Position numbers and translations under genes: made by a program. A DNA stretch of 44,755 nt from Candidatus Fermentibacter danicus (lineage in GTDB: Bacteria; Fermentibacterota; Fermentibacteria; Fermentibacterales; Fermentibacteraceae). A model generated the notes under the pieces. It saw only the letters and a list, made by a program, of their open reading frames with translations, ran no database searches and was not told where the DNA came from. Position 1 is the stretch's first letter. Each line of letters begins with the position of its first letter. Of the stretch, positions 1 to 8,820 are shown one piece after another. The DNA lies in NCBI GenBank assembly GCA_001618605.1, contig LKHC01000001.1, forward strand, positions 1 to 44,755. Reading direction: 5' to 3'.

Positions 1-27
1 ACTCAGTAATAATCCCTGATCAGCGCG

Positions 28-56
28 GAAGGGGCCGCCGATCCGGCGGCCCCTTC
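28..56 (-). terminator. Hairpin downstream of pth
   Basis: Perfect 13-bp inverted repeat (28-40 with 44-56) around a 3-nt loop, beginning six bases past the pth stop in the direction of transcription. There is no clear T-run on either side, so it is either a terminator without a strong U-tract or a 3'-end stabilising stem. Confidence 0.6.
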
Positions 57-61
57 AAGTT

Positions 62-649
62 CTACAGATCCGGAGGGGACGGGGAGCTGGGGCGGGAGTT
101 GAAGGCGCTCTGGGCGGCTTCAATGCCCTGCTCGAAGGCCATCGTTACGCAGTCTGCGGCCCTGTGGGCCATGAGAGAGGCCTCCTCCTCGAGCTTCCGG
201 GGAACCCTGGCCAGAACGTAGTCGGCCAGATCGACACCCTCGGGAATCGGTCCTATGCCGAGGCGGAGCCGGGGAAAGCAATCCGTTCCAAGCGTGGAGA
301 TAAGGCTGGCCATCCCCTTGTGGCCGCCGGCCGATCCGCCTGCCCGGAGCCGGATCGTACCCAGGGGGAGGCTCGCTTCGTCGCAGACGACCAGCAGTTC
401 TTCAGGCGTGACGTCGAGGCTGGAAAGAAGAGCGGCCGCAGCGCGGCCGCTCTCGTTCATGAACGTGGAGGGCTTCGCCACCTCGAGGCCCGATGGGAGC
501 CTCGCAGCGGAGAAAAGACCCGCGTTGCGAAATGAGACGCCGGCCTCCGCCGCCAGTACATCGGCGGTCCAGAAGCCGGCGTTATGCCAGGTCAGAGAGT
601 ACCTGGGTCCAGGATTGCCCAGACACAGAGCGAGCCGGAGCCCAGGCAT
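62..649 (-). CDS. pth: Peptidyl-tRNA hydrolase
   Basis: Pth releases tRNA from peptidyl-tRNAs that drop off ribosomes by cleaving the ester bond. The 195-residue product matches the usual bacterial length. It has the N-terminal GNPG motif and the WHNAGF segment with the catalytic His (about residue 22), the KPSTFMNESG motif and the GGHKGM loop. A good ribosome site (GGAGG, six bases before ATG) sets the start. It lies 12 bp after rplY, the common bacterial order rplY-pth, and is probably the last gene of the leftward operon, ending before a strong hairpin. Confidence 0.95.
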   Translation of the reverse strand: MPGLRLALCLGNPGPRYSLTWHNAGFWTADVLAAEAGVSFRNAGLFSAARLPSGLEVAKPSTFMNESGRAAAALLSSLDVTPEELLVVCDEASLPLGTIRLRAGGSAGGHKGMASLISTLGTDCFPRLRLGIGPIPEGVDLADYVLARVPRKLEEEASLMAHRAADCVTMAFEQGIEAAQSAFNSRPSSPSPPDL

Positions 650-661
650 CCGAGACCTCCG

Positions 662-1291
662 CTACTTCTTCTCCTCGGAATCGGACGCAGCAGAAGCCTC
701 CTCGGCCGTCGCCTCGGCCTCCTCCTCCTTGACCTTCTCAACGGTGGGCGGGACGACGTGCGCAACGGGATGATCGCCCGGAGTGTCGACGGTCACGCCC
801 TCAGGCACTTCGAGGTCGCTTACATGGATACCGTCGCCTATGTCGAGCCCGGAAACATCGACGGTGATCCTGGAAGGAATGGCCGAAGCCTTGACCTTCA
901 CCTGCACCTCATACATGAGCTGATCCAGCACGCCGCCGAAGAGCAGCCCCTTGGGCGTGCCCTCGATCTGCAGGGGCACCTTCACCTCGACGATCTGATC
1001 CATTGAAACACGGTAGAAGTCCACGTGCAGCGGCTTGTCGGTGAGACGGTCCCACTGCACCTCCTTGATGATGGCTGTGGACCGCTCGCCTCCCTCGCCG
1101 ACCAGAGCGACCATTATCGAGGAGGAAAACCCGACCTTCTTCATGAATTCGAAGGTGGAAAGCTTCACGAGCGACTCGCCGCCTCCTCCGTAGATCACCG
1201 CCGGAAGGTCTCCCGACCTCCTCATCCTCCTGGCTTCGGCCGACCCGGCCGCCGCCCTTGCCATGACGGAAAGCTCGATCATCTCAGGCAT
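662..1291 (-). CDS. rplY: Ribosomal protein L25/Ctc, large form
   Basis: General stress/Ctc form of L25, which binds 5S rRNA in the 50S subunit. The 209-residue product has the N-terminal L25 beta-barrel (about residues 1-95, with the LPAVIYG segment and PLHVDFYRV motif) followed by the TL5/Ctc C-terminal domain and an acidic, alanine/glutamate-rich tail. The reading frame is open much further upstream, through the tRNA gene, but the ATG at 1291 has a GAGAGGAAGG ribosome site and matches the family N terminus. It follows tRNA-Gln and precedes pth. Confidence 0.93.
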   Translation of the reverse strand: MPEMIELSVMARAAAGSAEARRMRRSGDLPAVIYGGGGESLVKLSTFEFMKKVGFSSSIMVALVGEGGERSTAIIKEVQWDRLTDKPLHVDFYRVSMDQIVEVKVPLQIEGTPKGLLFGGVLDQLMYEVQVKVKASAIPSRITVDVSGLDIGDGIHVSDLEVPEGVTVDTPGDHPVAHVVPPTVEKVKEEEAEATAEEASAASDSEEKK

Positions 1292-1322
1292 TACTATGAC
1301 CCCTTCCTCTCGGGGATTGGTG

Positions 1323-1398
1323 TGGCTGGGGTGGGAGGGCTCGAACCTCCACCGACAGGATCCAAAGTCCTGTGTCCTACCAGTTGGACGACACCCCA
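1323..1398 (-). tRNA. tRNA-Gln(UUG)
   Basis: Complete 76-nt cloverleaf on the minus strand. The 7-bp acceptor stem TGGGGTG/CACCCCA starts with U1-A72, typical of tRNA-Gln. The anticodon loop is CTTTGGA, giving UUG. The T arm is GGAGG-TTCGAGC-CCTCC, the discriminator is G and the CCA end is encoded. The 5' 22 nt overlap the end of ispE on the same strand, so the tRNA is probably cut out of an ispE-rplY-pth transcript. Confidence 0.95.
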
Positions 1399-2258
1399 GC
1401 GGAACACGTCGCCCTGCACAGCACCGGTGAAAAGCGTCTGGGGACGCTCGCCTCCAGCGATTCCGCCTCGTGCGCCGACCTGAAGAGGGCGTAGAAGCAC
1501 GAACCCGACCCCGACAGCCCCCAGATAGACGCACAGGCGTCCAACCTGTCGGCTGTCTCGGCCATTGCCGGAAAGCGCTCCACCAGGAGCGGCAGGAAAT
1601 CGTTGCAGAGGCTTACAGGGAAAGGTCTACCCTCATGCCATGCAAGTTCCGGGGTCGGAAGATCGCACCTGGAATGCCGTATCGTCAAGCCTGGATGACG
1701 CATATCCCAGTCCGCGTAAGCTTGGGCAGTGGAGGAATGCACCCCCGGATCGAGGATCAGGACATGGAAATCCCCGGCCTCGATCCTGGTGATGCGTTCA
1801 CCCCTCCCCTCGACGAGCGCCGCGCCTCCGGTGAGCAAGAAAGGCACGTCGCTACCGAGGGAGGATGCGATCTCGAAGAGGCCCGGATCGAGCCCCGTTA
1901 TATCCCTCATGAGACGCAGGGTGCAGGCGGCGTCGCTGCTGCCTCCGCCCAAGCCTCCGCCCGCCGGTATCCTCTTCAGGATGCGGATCGAGACGCCGCC
2001 GGAGAGGCCGGCCCTGTCCATGAACGCCGCAGCGGCCCTGCAGGCGAGGTTCGTCCCGTCCGCGGGCACCAGGCCTCCTCCTCCCTCCACGGAGATGGAG
2101 ACGCCTCCCGAGTCCGAAAGGGCGATATCGATCTCGTCCGCCAGCGAGATGGAGTGGAAGATGCTTCTGATGTCGTGGAAGCCGTCGTCCCTTCGGCCCA
2201 GAATCCTGAGCCCGAGGTTGATCTTGGCCTCCGCCCTCCCGGATGCGCGGCCGTTCAT
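1377..2258 (-). CDS. ispE: 4-diphosphocytidyl-2-C-methyl-D-erythritol kinase
   Basis: GHMP-family kinase of the methylerythritol phosphate pathway that phosphorylates the 2-hydroxyl of CDP-methylerythritol. The 293-residue product has the N-terminal AKINLGLRILGRRDDGFHD signature, the glycine-rich ATP loop PAGGGLGGGSSDAA and the C-terminal GLSGSGSCFYALF motif. The ATG at 2258 sits 1 bp after the stop of the upstream prenyltransferase, so the two are translationally linked. The last codons (AGVSSNW-stop) lie inside the tRNA-Gln gene, with the stop in the D-arm region. A longer in-frame ATG at 2297 is unlikely because it lies inside the upstream gene. Confidence 0.93.
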   Translation of the reverse strand: MNGRASGRAEAKINLGLRILGRRDDGFHDIRSIFHSISLADEIDIALSDSGGVSISVEGGGGLVPADGTNLACRAAAAFMDRAGLSGGVSIRILKRIPAGGGLGGGSSDAACTLRLMRDITGLDPGLFEIASSLGSDVPFLLTGGAALVEGRGERITRIEAGDFHVLILDPGVHSSTAQAYADWDMRHPGLTIRHSRCDLPTPELAWHEGRPFPVSLCNDFLPLLVERFPAMAETADRLDACASIWGLSGSGSCFYALFRSAHEAESLEASVPRRFSPVLCRATCSAGVSSNW

Positions 2259-2259
2259 C

Positions 2260-3177
2260 TCAGGGCTGTGGGGCGGGGAAGAACCAGAGCACCGCAATCA
2301 CCGATCCCAGCCAGAGAAGGATGTTGAGGATCATCGGCGGGTCGGAGAGCAGCGTCTTCTCGGGGCTGCCCCCCATGTTCCTCATGTGGACCAGGTAGAG
2401 GTATCTGTAGATGCCGAAAGCGACGAAGGGAACGGTCATCCACAGATTGGGGGACACCTGCGCGGTGGTCCTCTCGCTGACGGTGTAGAGCGCGTAGCAC
2501 ATCAGGCTGGCCGAAGTCGAGACGCCGATCATCTCGTCGAGGAGGTAGGGAGTGTACTCCTTAAGTATGGCCCGGTGCTGCCTGGCCCCGTCACCCAGGG
2601 CTACGACCTCGGCCCGTCTCTTGGAGAAGGCCAGGAATACTGCGACGAAGAAGGTACACAACACCAGCCAGGGAGAGATGGTGATCTCGAATCCGGCATC
2701 CGATACGATCTCCACCCCGGCAAGCGCCCGGAGGACGAATCCCATCGCGATCAGGAGGCAGTCGAGTATCGGCACGTGCTTGAGCTTGAAGGAGTACAGG
2801 AGCTGCATGATGAAGTAGGCGAGGCACACGGTGAAGAATCCCCGCGATCTGGCGAACGAGATCGACAGCACCATGAAGGCGAGCAGGGCCGCCGCCGCGA
2901 GGGCCGTTCCCGGGGCCAGCCTGCCCGATGCGACCGGACGCATCCTCTTGTCGGGGTGGAGGATGTCCCTCCGCCTGTCGGCCACGTCGTTGACGAGATA
3001 GATCGATCCGGCGAGCAGTGAGAAGCCCAGTGCGCCCAGGGCGGTGACCAGCACAGCCCCGGGGCTCCAGAGCCTTGCGAAGATGATCCCGGCGAATAGG
3101 AACACGTTCTTGAGCCAGGACCTCGGCCTGAGGCTCTCGATCAGCGCGCACGCCGTGTCCAGAATCCGGTTTTTCAT
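2260..3177 (-). CDS. UbiA-family prenyltransferase, decaprenyl-phosphate phosphoribosyltransferase-like
   Basis: The 305-residue integral membrane protein has about eight or nine predicted helices. It carries the RPRSWLKN start and the aspartate-rich motif NDVADRRRDILHPDKRMRP, which bind the metal and substrate. A second conserved polar loop (FSKRRAEV) follows. This pattern is the one seen in polyprenyl-phosphate phosphoribosyltransferases (DPPR synthases), which transfer ribose-5-phosphate from PRPP to a lipid phosphate, the first step toward polyprenyl-phosphate pentose donors. The partner epimerase genes are not in the window, so the exact substrate is inferred. It is first in the leftward operon. 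Confidence 0.8.
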   Translation of the reverse strand: MKNRILDTACALIESLRPRSWLKNVFLFAGIIFARLWSPGAVLVTALGALGFSLLAGSIYLVNDVADRRRDILHPDKRMRPVASGRLAPGTALAAAALLAFMVLSISFARSRGFFTVCLAYFIMQLLYSFKLKHVPILDCLLIAMGFVLRALAGVEIVSDAGFEITISPWLVLCTFFVAVFLAFSKRRAEVVALGDGARQHRAILKEYTPYLLDEMIGVSTSASLMCYALYTVSERTTAQVSPNLWMTVPFVAFGIYRYLYLVHMRNMGGSPEKTLLSDPPMILNILLWLGSVIAVLWFFPAPQP

Positions 3178-3256
3178 GTACGGAAACTATCCTGCCGGGC
3201 CGCTTCGCGCAAGCGTCATGGCAGGGTGCGTTCCGGCCGGCTATATTCGCCCCGTC

Positions 3257-5332
3257 ATGATGTCCGGTCTTGTCCTGATCCTCGCTCTGATCGGCGCCGG
3301 CAGCCCCTCGCAACGATCCGGGATCCTCGTCGAGGCATCGGGGGGGAACCAGACGGGATCGACCGGAAGGCTGCTGGAAGAGCCGATCAGCGTCCTTGTT
3401 TCCGACTCGGTCACAGGCCTCCCTCTCGTCGACGTTCCCGTGGTCTTCTCCATCGAACCCGGCTGCGGGAGCCTCATCCCCGTGGACGGCCATCCGAGCA
3501 CATCCATTCTGACGGACTCCACCTCCGGAGATGTCTACCGGCTGTTGGTCCGTACGGACTCCGAGGGCTCGTCGACGACCTTCGTCCGCCTTCCCGACAA
3601 AATGGGGGACGCCGTCGCCGTAGCCGAGATCTCCGTTTCGGGCTGCGGGATCAAAACCGTTCGCTTCGAATCCGTCGCGATAAACCTCAGAACGATCATC
3701 TTCGAGATGATCGGAGGCCTGGCCCTGTTCCTGTTCGGCATGAAGCTGATGTCCGAGGGGCTCATGCGCGTGGCGGGCAACAGGATGAAGAGCATACTCA
3801 GCAGGCTGACGAGCAACCGGTTGATGGGTCTGGTCGCCGGAGCCGTCGTTACGGCGATAATCCAGAGTTCCAGTGCGACGACCGTCATCCTGGTGAGCTT
3901 CGTGAACACCGGCCTCATGTCGCTCCAGCAGGCCGTCGGGGTGATCCTGGGCGCGAACATCGGCACGACCATGACCGGCCAGTTGATAGCTTTCAACATC
4001 ACGGAGTACGCCTATCCCGGCATCGCTCTCGGCCTCCTGCTGAACTTCGCCGGCAGGAGCAGCAGCTCCCGGTTCTGGGGGAGGGTCGCCCTGGGCCTCG
4101 GGGTGCTCCTCCTCGGCATGAACGTGATGAAAGGCTCGCTTGCGCCTCTGCAGAACAGTCTGCCGGTCCGGCAATTCTTCACAAGTTTCAGCAGTTCGCC
4201 CTTCCTCGGCATCCTGGCTGGAACGATCGTCACCTGCATCATCCAGAGCTCCAGCGCCACCGTCGGGCTGACGATGACACTGGCGGGTGCGGGCCTCATA
4301 TCCCTCCAGGGAGCCGTCTATCTGGTACTCGGCGACAACATCGGCACCACCATCACCGCCCAGCTCGCCGCGATAGGAACGAATCGCTCAGCCAGGCGGG
4401 CAGCAATGGCCCACTCTCTTTTCAACCTCATAGGAGCGGCGTATTTCGGGCTGCTGCTAGTACGCCCGGACAGCTTCTACATGAGCTTGGTGGAGGGTTC
4501 GAGCAGCGATCCGATGCGTCAGGTCGCCAACGCTCACACTCTGTTCAACGTCTTCAACGCGGCGGTATTCCTGCCCCTGGTCCCCCTGCTGGCCAGGCTG
4601 AGCAAGCTGCTCGTCCCGGGCGAGGATCCGCTCGCCGAGGATGCCGCCTCCGTGAAGTTCAGCGACAAGCTCCTCGATACACCTGTGCTGGCCGTCGACG
4701 AAATCGACCGCACAGTGGTCCGGATGGCGGACTACACGCGGGGAACCGTCCGGCGCGCATTCGAGTGCTTCTTCGAAGGCAAACCCAAGCCCGATGAGAT
4801 ACTCGCCATGGAATCCAGGGTGGACGAGATGCAGGGCGCCATCACGGTGTACGCCACAAAGCTGTTCAGCCGCGACCTTTCCGAGGAGCTGTCCCTGCGC
4901 CTGCCGGTTCTGCTGCACAGCATCAACGACCTGGAGAGGATATCGGACCACGCCGTGAACGTCATAGAAGCCCGCGAAAGGATCGAGGGCCGGATCAACA
5001 ACGTCGATTCCACACTCCTCGAAGCCGCAAGGGACGCCTCCCGGACGGTCATGACCATGCTGGACCATATCGTCGACGCCCTGGACAGGAAGGACATTCG
5101 GGCCGCAAGCGAGATCCTGTCTCTGGAGGAGAAGCTCGACAGCATCGAAGAGCGGTGCAGGGACGCATACACCGAATCTCTCTGCGGCTTCCATCCCGAC
5201 GGCCTCGCCGGGCTTGCCGTGAACGACTTCGTAAACTATTGCGAGAGGATGGGCGACCATCTGACCAACATCGCCCAGTCGATCCTCGGCGGCGGTGTCT
5301 GGCGGGGCGAAGAGGAGAACAGACAGCCATGA
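3257..5332 (+). CDS. Na/Pi-cotransporter with N-terminal Ig-like and C-terminal PhoU-like domains
   Basis: About 690 residues. A signal-peptide-like N terminus (MMSGLVLILALIGAG) leads into an extracytoplasmic beta-rich region (about 20-145) that resembles a bacterial Ig-like/invasin-type domain. Next comes the NptA/PNaS fold with two inverted repeats, each with the QSSSAT motif and a GANIGTT or GDNIGTT partner motif, which form the Na and phosphate path. The last 190 residues are helical and PhoU-like (SINDLERISDHAVNV). The start is one of two adjacent ATGs (3257 or 3260). The open frame extends to 3044, but that stretch is antisense to the prenyltransferase. A TATATT box lies 10 bp upstream, so the mRNA may be nearly leaderless. 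It overlaps the next gene by 4 bp. Confidence 0.88.
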   Translation: MMSGLVLILALIGAGSPSQRSGILVEASGGNQTGSTGRLLEEPISVLVSDSVTGLPLVDVPVVFSIEPGCGSLIPVDGHPSTSILTDSTSGDVYRLLVRTDSEGSSTTFVRLPDKMGDAVAVAEISVSGCGIKTVRFESVAINLRTIIFEMIGGLALFLFGMKLMSEGLMRVAGNRMKSILSRLTSNRLMGLVAGAVVTAIIQSSSATTVILVSFVNTGLMSLQQAVGVILGANIGTTMTGQLIAFNITEYAYPGIALGLLLNFAGRSSSSRFWGRVALGLGVLLLGMNVMKGSLAPLQNSLPVRQFFTSFSSSPFLGILAGTIVTCIIQSSSATVGLTMTLAGAGLISLQGAVYLVLGDNIGTTITAQLAAIGTNRSARRAAMAHSLFNLIGAAYFGLLLVRPDSFYMSLVEGSSSDPMRQVANAHTLFNVFNAAVFLPLVPLLARLSKLLVPGEDPLAEDAASVKFSDKLLDTPVLAVDEIDRTVVRMADYTRGTVRRAFECFFEGKPKPDEILAMESRVDEMQGAITVYATKLFSRDLSEELSLRLPVLLHSINDLERISDHAVNVIEARERIEGRINNVDSTLLEAARDASRTVMTMLDHIVDALDRKDIRAASEILSLEEKLDSIEERCRDAYTESLCGFHPDGLAGLAVNDFVNYCERMGDHLTNIAQSILGGGVWRGEEENRQP

Positions 5333-5544
5333 CCGTTACTCTGGACAGGATCGAAAATGGCGTTGCAGTGCTGCTTCTGGACGACGGACAGAGGCTTCTC
5401 GTCCCGGCCCGCATCATCCCTCAGGGCTGTCCCGACGGGACTGTTCTCCGGATGACCTTCGAACGCGACGACCAGGAGACAGAGGCCCGCATGGCCCGGG
5501 TGCGGGCGCTCCGGGAAAGGCTCGTCGAACGCAGTGGCGACTGA
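5329..5544 (+). CDS. DUF3006 family small protein
   Basis: The 71-residue soluble protein has the DUF3006 pattern: TVTLDRIENGVAVLLLDDGQ, a VPARIIP segment and a later DGTVLRMTFERD strand, predicted as a small beta-barrel with a charged C-terminal helix. Function is unknown for the family. The ATG overlaps the TGA of the phosphate transporter and its end overlaps the rsmI start, so it is translationally coupled on both sides. Confidence 0.8.
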   Translation: MTVTLDRIENGVAVLLLDDGQRLLVPARIIPQGCPDGTVLRMTFERDDQETEARMARVRALRERLVERSGD

Positions 5545-6334
5545 TCCCGGATACTCGTCCGGCCCTTCCGCGGGCGGCGGCGTCCTCATCCTCGTCTCGA
5601 CACCCATAGGCAACATGTCCGACCTCTCTCCGAGGGCCTCGTCCACCCTCGAAACCGCCGACATCGTTCTCGCGGAGGACACGAGGCGCTCGTCCAGATT
5701 GGCCGGGATGCGGGGCAGGCTGGTCAGCTACAACGACCACAACGCGGCGGGCCGGCTTCCGCTGATAGCGGAGAGGCTGTCCGCCGGCGACACGATCGCT
5801 CTCGTGACGGACGCCGGGATGCCCGGGATCTCGGATCCCTGCTTCCGGGCGGTGAGGATGGCCCTGGAGTGCGGGGCAAGAGTCGAAGTAGTGCCCGGGC
5901 CCTCCGCCGCGCTCACCGCCCTGGTCGCGTCGGGCCTTCCCCCGGACCGTTTCTTCTTCGAGGGTTTCCTTCCTCACAAGCCCGGCCCGAGGGCCGCACG
6001 ACTGCGCGAGATGGCCCTCTACCCTCACACGATCATCATCTTCGTCGGCCCCCACCATGCCGTCCGCATACTTTCCGACATCCTGGAGATCCTGGGCGAC
6101 CGGCAGGCATGCCTTGCCCGGGAGATGACCAAGCTCCACGAGGAGTACATCAGGGGTACGGTATCCTCGATACTGTCGATCGTTTCGGCGAGACCTCCAA
6201 AGGGCGAGATCACGCTCGTCGTCGCCGGAGCCGTCAGGGTTCGGCGAGCCGGCGGCGGAGCCGGGCCGGATGCCGGATGCGACGGGGAGGAGTCGGGAGA
6301 TGCGGCGGAGGACGCTGCGATCCACTCTGATTGA
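5534..6334 (+). CDS. rsmI: 16S rRNA (cytidine-1402-2'-O)-methyltransferase
   Basis: SAM-dependent methyltransferase of the tetrapyrrole-methylase fold that 2'-O-methylates C1402 in the ribosomal P site. The 266-residue product has the family motifs TPIGNMSDLS, AEDTRRSSRL, VTDAGMPGISDPC and VPGPSAALTAL. The proposed start is GTG at 5534, overlapping the previous gene by 11 bp. The C-terminal 35 residues are low-complexity and family-atypical, so the conserved fold ends near residue 230. Confidence 0.93.
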   Translation: MATDPGYSSGPSAGGGVLILVSTPIGNMSDLSPRASSTLETADIVLAEDTRRSSRLAGMRGRLVSYNDHNAAGRLPLIAERLSAGDTIALVTDAGMPGISDPCFRAVRMALECGARVEVVPGPSAALTALVASGLPPDRFFFEGFLPHKPGPRAARLREMALYPHTIIIFVGPHHAVRILSDILEILGDRQACLAREMTKLHEEYIRGTVSSILSIVSARPPKGEITLVVAGAVRVRRAGGGAGPDAGCDGEESGDAAEDAAIHSD

Positions 6335-6394
6335 CGGTTGGACAGGGGGTCCGTATGTTCCAAAATCCGTTGCATTGCAGCATCTGGAGGACAC

Positions 6395-7012
6395 TTGACC
6401 CTGGAACGGATAAGGCTTGCAGGCAGGCGTCTGCTTGATCCGATCGTATGTCTGCTGGCCCGCATCGGGGTCGCGCCTTCCGCCATAACCCTGGCGGGCC
6501 TCGCAGTCACCGTGGTCGCCGCCTTCCTGGCATGGAAGGGCTCATACCTGGCATCGGCTGCGGTACTGGGCGGTGGAAGCCTCCTCGATGCAGTGGATGG
6601 TGGAGTCGCCAGGAAGAGGAACAGGGTGAGCCGGGCCGGCGCGGTGCTCGATTCGAGCTGCGATCGGGTCAGCGAATTCCTCATGTATTCGGCCCTGTTG
6701 ACCGGGGCTGCATGCAGGGACTTCGGTATGATCCTCTATCTGGCGCCGGCCGCATTGTGCGGTTCATTCATGGTGAGCTATACGCGTGCGCGTTCGGAGG
6801 GTGTGGGGATTCCCTGCGAGGTCGGGTTCTTCACCAGGACCGAGAGACTGGTTCTGATGGTGCTCGCTCTGGCCGTGACCCCCGCAGCCGGGAATGCCCG
6901 TCCTGTCGTGTGGATGCTGGCCCTGGTCTCGGTTGGCACGTGGCTGACCGCAATTCAGAGGCTATCGTGCGTTTTCTCCGGGGATGGGTCTTCGCTTGGG
7001 GGCAGGGATTGA
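6395..7012 (+). CDS. CDP-alcohol phosphatidyltransferase, probable phosphatidylinositol-phosphate synthase
   Basis: The 205-residue membrane enzyme has about six helices. It contains the complete CDP-alcohol transferase signature DG-x2-AR-x8-G-x3-D-x3-D ([19 protein letters not shown], then SSCD), which binds metal and CDP-diacylglycerol. The start is taken as TTG 6395 because GGAGG lies four bases upstream. An upstream TTG at 6338 would add 19 poorly fitting residues. The next gene makes inositol-3-phosphate, so the acceptor is most likely inositol phosphate, giving phosphatidylinositol phosphate. This substrate call rests on context. Confidence 0.85.
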   Translation: MTLERIRLAGRRLLDPIVCLLARIGVAPSAITLAGLAVTVVAAFLAWKGSYLASAAVLGGGSLLDAVDGGVARKRNRVSRAGAVLDSSCDRVSEFLMYSALLTGAACRDFGMILYLAPAALCGSFMVSYTRARSEGVGIPCEVGFFTRTERLVLMVLALAVTPAAGNARPVVWMLALVSVGTWLTAIQRLSCVFSGDGSSLGGRD

Positions 7013-7035
7013 GAACCCGGCCCAGGGAGGTTACG

Positions 7036-8133
7036 ATGGGTGACAAGAAGGTCAGAGTAGCGATCATCGGAGTCGGCAACTGCGCCAGCAGCCTGGTGCA
7101 GGGCGTCGAGTACTACCGGAACGCCAGGGATGACGAGAAGGTCCCGGGCCTGATGCACGTCAACCTCGGCGGATACCATGTCAGCGACGTCGAGTTCTCG
7201 GCCGCATTCGACATAAATGTGACCAAGGTGGGAAAGGATCTCAGCGAGGCGATCTTCGCCGAACCCAACTGCACGTGGAAGTTCTGCGACGTGCCGGCTA
7301 CCGGTGTGAGGGTGGAGCGCGGGATGACCCACGACGGCCTCGGCAAGTATCTATCGCCCGTCATCAAGAAGGCCCCCGGGCCCACTTCCGACATCGTCAA
7401 CATCCTCAGGGACACCAAAACCGACGTCGTCGTGAACTACCTCCCCGTGGGCAGCGAAGAGGCCACGAAGTGGTACGTCGAGCAGGTCCTCGATGCGGGC
7501 TGCGCATTCGTGAACGCCATCCCTGTTTTCATCGCCCGCGAGCCCTACTGGCAGAAGAGGTTCCGCGACAAGAACCTCCCCGTGCTGGGCGACGACATAA
7601 AGAGCCAGGTCGGAGCGACCATCCTGCACAGGGTTCTCGCCAGGCTGTTCGAGGATCGCGGCGTGCGGATCGACAGGACCTATCAGCTCAACGTCGGCGG
7701 GAATACGGACTTCCTGAACATGCTCGAGCGCGAGAGGCTCGAATCCAAGAAGATCTCCAAGACCAACGCCGTGACGTCCCAGATTCCGGGCGGGCTTGCC
7801 CCCCGCAACGTCCATATCGGCCCCAGCGACTACATCGAGTGGCTCGACGACAGGAAGTGGTGCTACATCAGGATGGAAGGCACCACGTTCGGAGACGTGC
7901 CCCTCAATCTCGAAAGCAAGCTCGAGGTCTGGGACAGCCCCAACTCCGCGGGTGTCATCATCGATGCCGTCAGATGCGCCAAGCTCGCCCTCGACAACGG
8001 GCTGAGCGGGGCCATGGAGGCGCCCTCCTCGTACTTCTTCAAGTCGCCTCCGGTGCAGTATTACGACGACAAGTGCCGCGAGATGACCGAGGACTTCATC
8101 CGCACCCACGGGGCAAAAAGAGACGGCGAGTGA
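7036..8133 (+). CDS. ino1: Inositol-3-phosphate synthase
   Basis: NAD-dependent conversion of glucose-6-phosphate to 1L-myo-inositol 3-phosphate. The 365-residue product has the Rossmann start [18 protein letters not shown], the [12 protein letters not shown] catalytic segment and the NVGGNTDF motif. It is of the short actinobacterial/archaeal type rather than the long eukaryotic type. GGGAGG five bases before ATG 7036 fixes the start. It sits 23 bp behind the phosphatidyltransferase that would use its product, and its TGA overlaps the GTG of tmk. Confidence 0.93.
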   Translation: MGDKKVRVAIIGVGNCASSLVQGVEYYRNARDDEKVPGLMHVNLGGYHVSDVEFSAAFDINVTKVGKDLSEAIFAEPNCTWKFCDVPATGVRVERGMTHDGLGKYLSPVIKKAPGPTSDIVNILRDTKTDVVVNYLPVGSEEATKWYVEQVLDAGCAFVNAIPVFIAREPYWQKRFRDKNLPVLGDDIKSQVGATILHRVLARLFEDRGVRIDRTYQLNVGGNTDFLNMLERERLESKKISKTNAVTSQIPGGLAPRNVHIGPSDYIEWLDDRKWCYIRMEGTTFGDVPLNLESKLEVWDSPNSAGVIIDAVRCAKLALDNGLSGAMEAPSSYFFKSPPVQYYDDKCREMTEDFIRTHGAKRDGE

Positions 8134-8789
8134 CGCTTGACCAGGCACTGAGGAGGCCCGGCGGCCTCTTCGTGACCTTCGAGGGTGTCGAGGGAGCCGG
8201 CAAGACAACGCGATCCGCGGCGCTGGCCGGCTCTCTTCGATCCATCGGCTTCGAGGTCGTGCACACCCGTGAACCCGGAGGCCCTCCTCTCGCGGAGGCG
8301 ATCAGGCGTCTGCTGCTGGATCCCTCGCTCGAGATTCCCACGGCGGCGGAACTGATGCTTTATCTCGCCTCGAGGGCCTCGAACGTGGAGCATATCGTCA
8401 GGCCGGCCCTTGCCGCCGGCGGGGTGGTCATCTGCGAGAGGTTCAACGATGCCACCGAGGCCTATCAGGCGGCCGGGCGCGGCCTCGACAGGGAGTTCGT
8501 CGAATCAGCCTGCTCCTTCGCCACAGGCGGCCTGGAACCGGATCTGACCGTCCTGCTCGATCTCGATCCGGCGGAGGGCATGGCACGGCTGGATTCGAGA
8601 CCGGGCGGACCCGACAGGATCGAGCGGGAGGATCTCGCCTTCCACGCGAGGGTCAGGGAGGAGTACCTGTCGCTGGCCCGGAGGCATCGGCGATTCCGCG
8701 TGCTCGACGCCTCCCTGCCCGGGTGCGAGATCGACGGGATCGTGCTCGGGCTGGTCGAGGAAGCGCTTCGCGTGAAGGAAAGTACATGA
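8130..8789 (+). CDS. tmk: Thymidylate kinase
   Basis: Phosphorylates dTMP to dTDP. The 219-residue product has the P-loop [13 protein letters not shown], the REPGG motif, the [16 protein letters not shown] dNMP-binding segment (the usual DRY is here ERF) and the lid region [18 protein letters not shown]. The GTG start at 8130 overlaps the ino1 stop (GTGA), which implies translational coupling. No partner gene such as holB follows. Confidence 0.92.
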   Translation: MTLDQALRRPGGLFVTFEGVEGAGKTTRSAALAGSLRSIGFEVVHTREPGGPPLAEAIRRLLLDPSLEIPTAAELMLYLASRASNVEHIVRPALAAGGVVICERFNDATEAYQAAGRGLDREFVESACSFATGGLEPDLTVLLDLDPAEGMARLDSRPGGPDRIEREDLAFHARVREEYLSLARRHRRFRVLDASLPGCEIDGIVLGLVEEALRVKEST

Positions 8790-8820
8790 TTTCGTCCGTC
8801 ACTTCCGAAAGGTGAACCAG

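Noticed and set aside
1292-1534. N-terminal extension of rplY
   Set aside because: The extension would read through the tRNA gene. The ATG at 1291 has a strong ribosome site and matches the L25 family start.
2591-4174. 527-codon minus-strand open frame
   Set aside because: Shadow of the prenyltransferase and Na/Pi transporter genes with no recognisable motifs.
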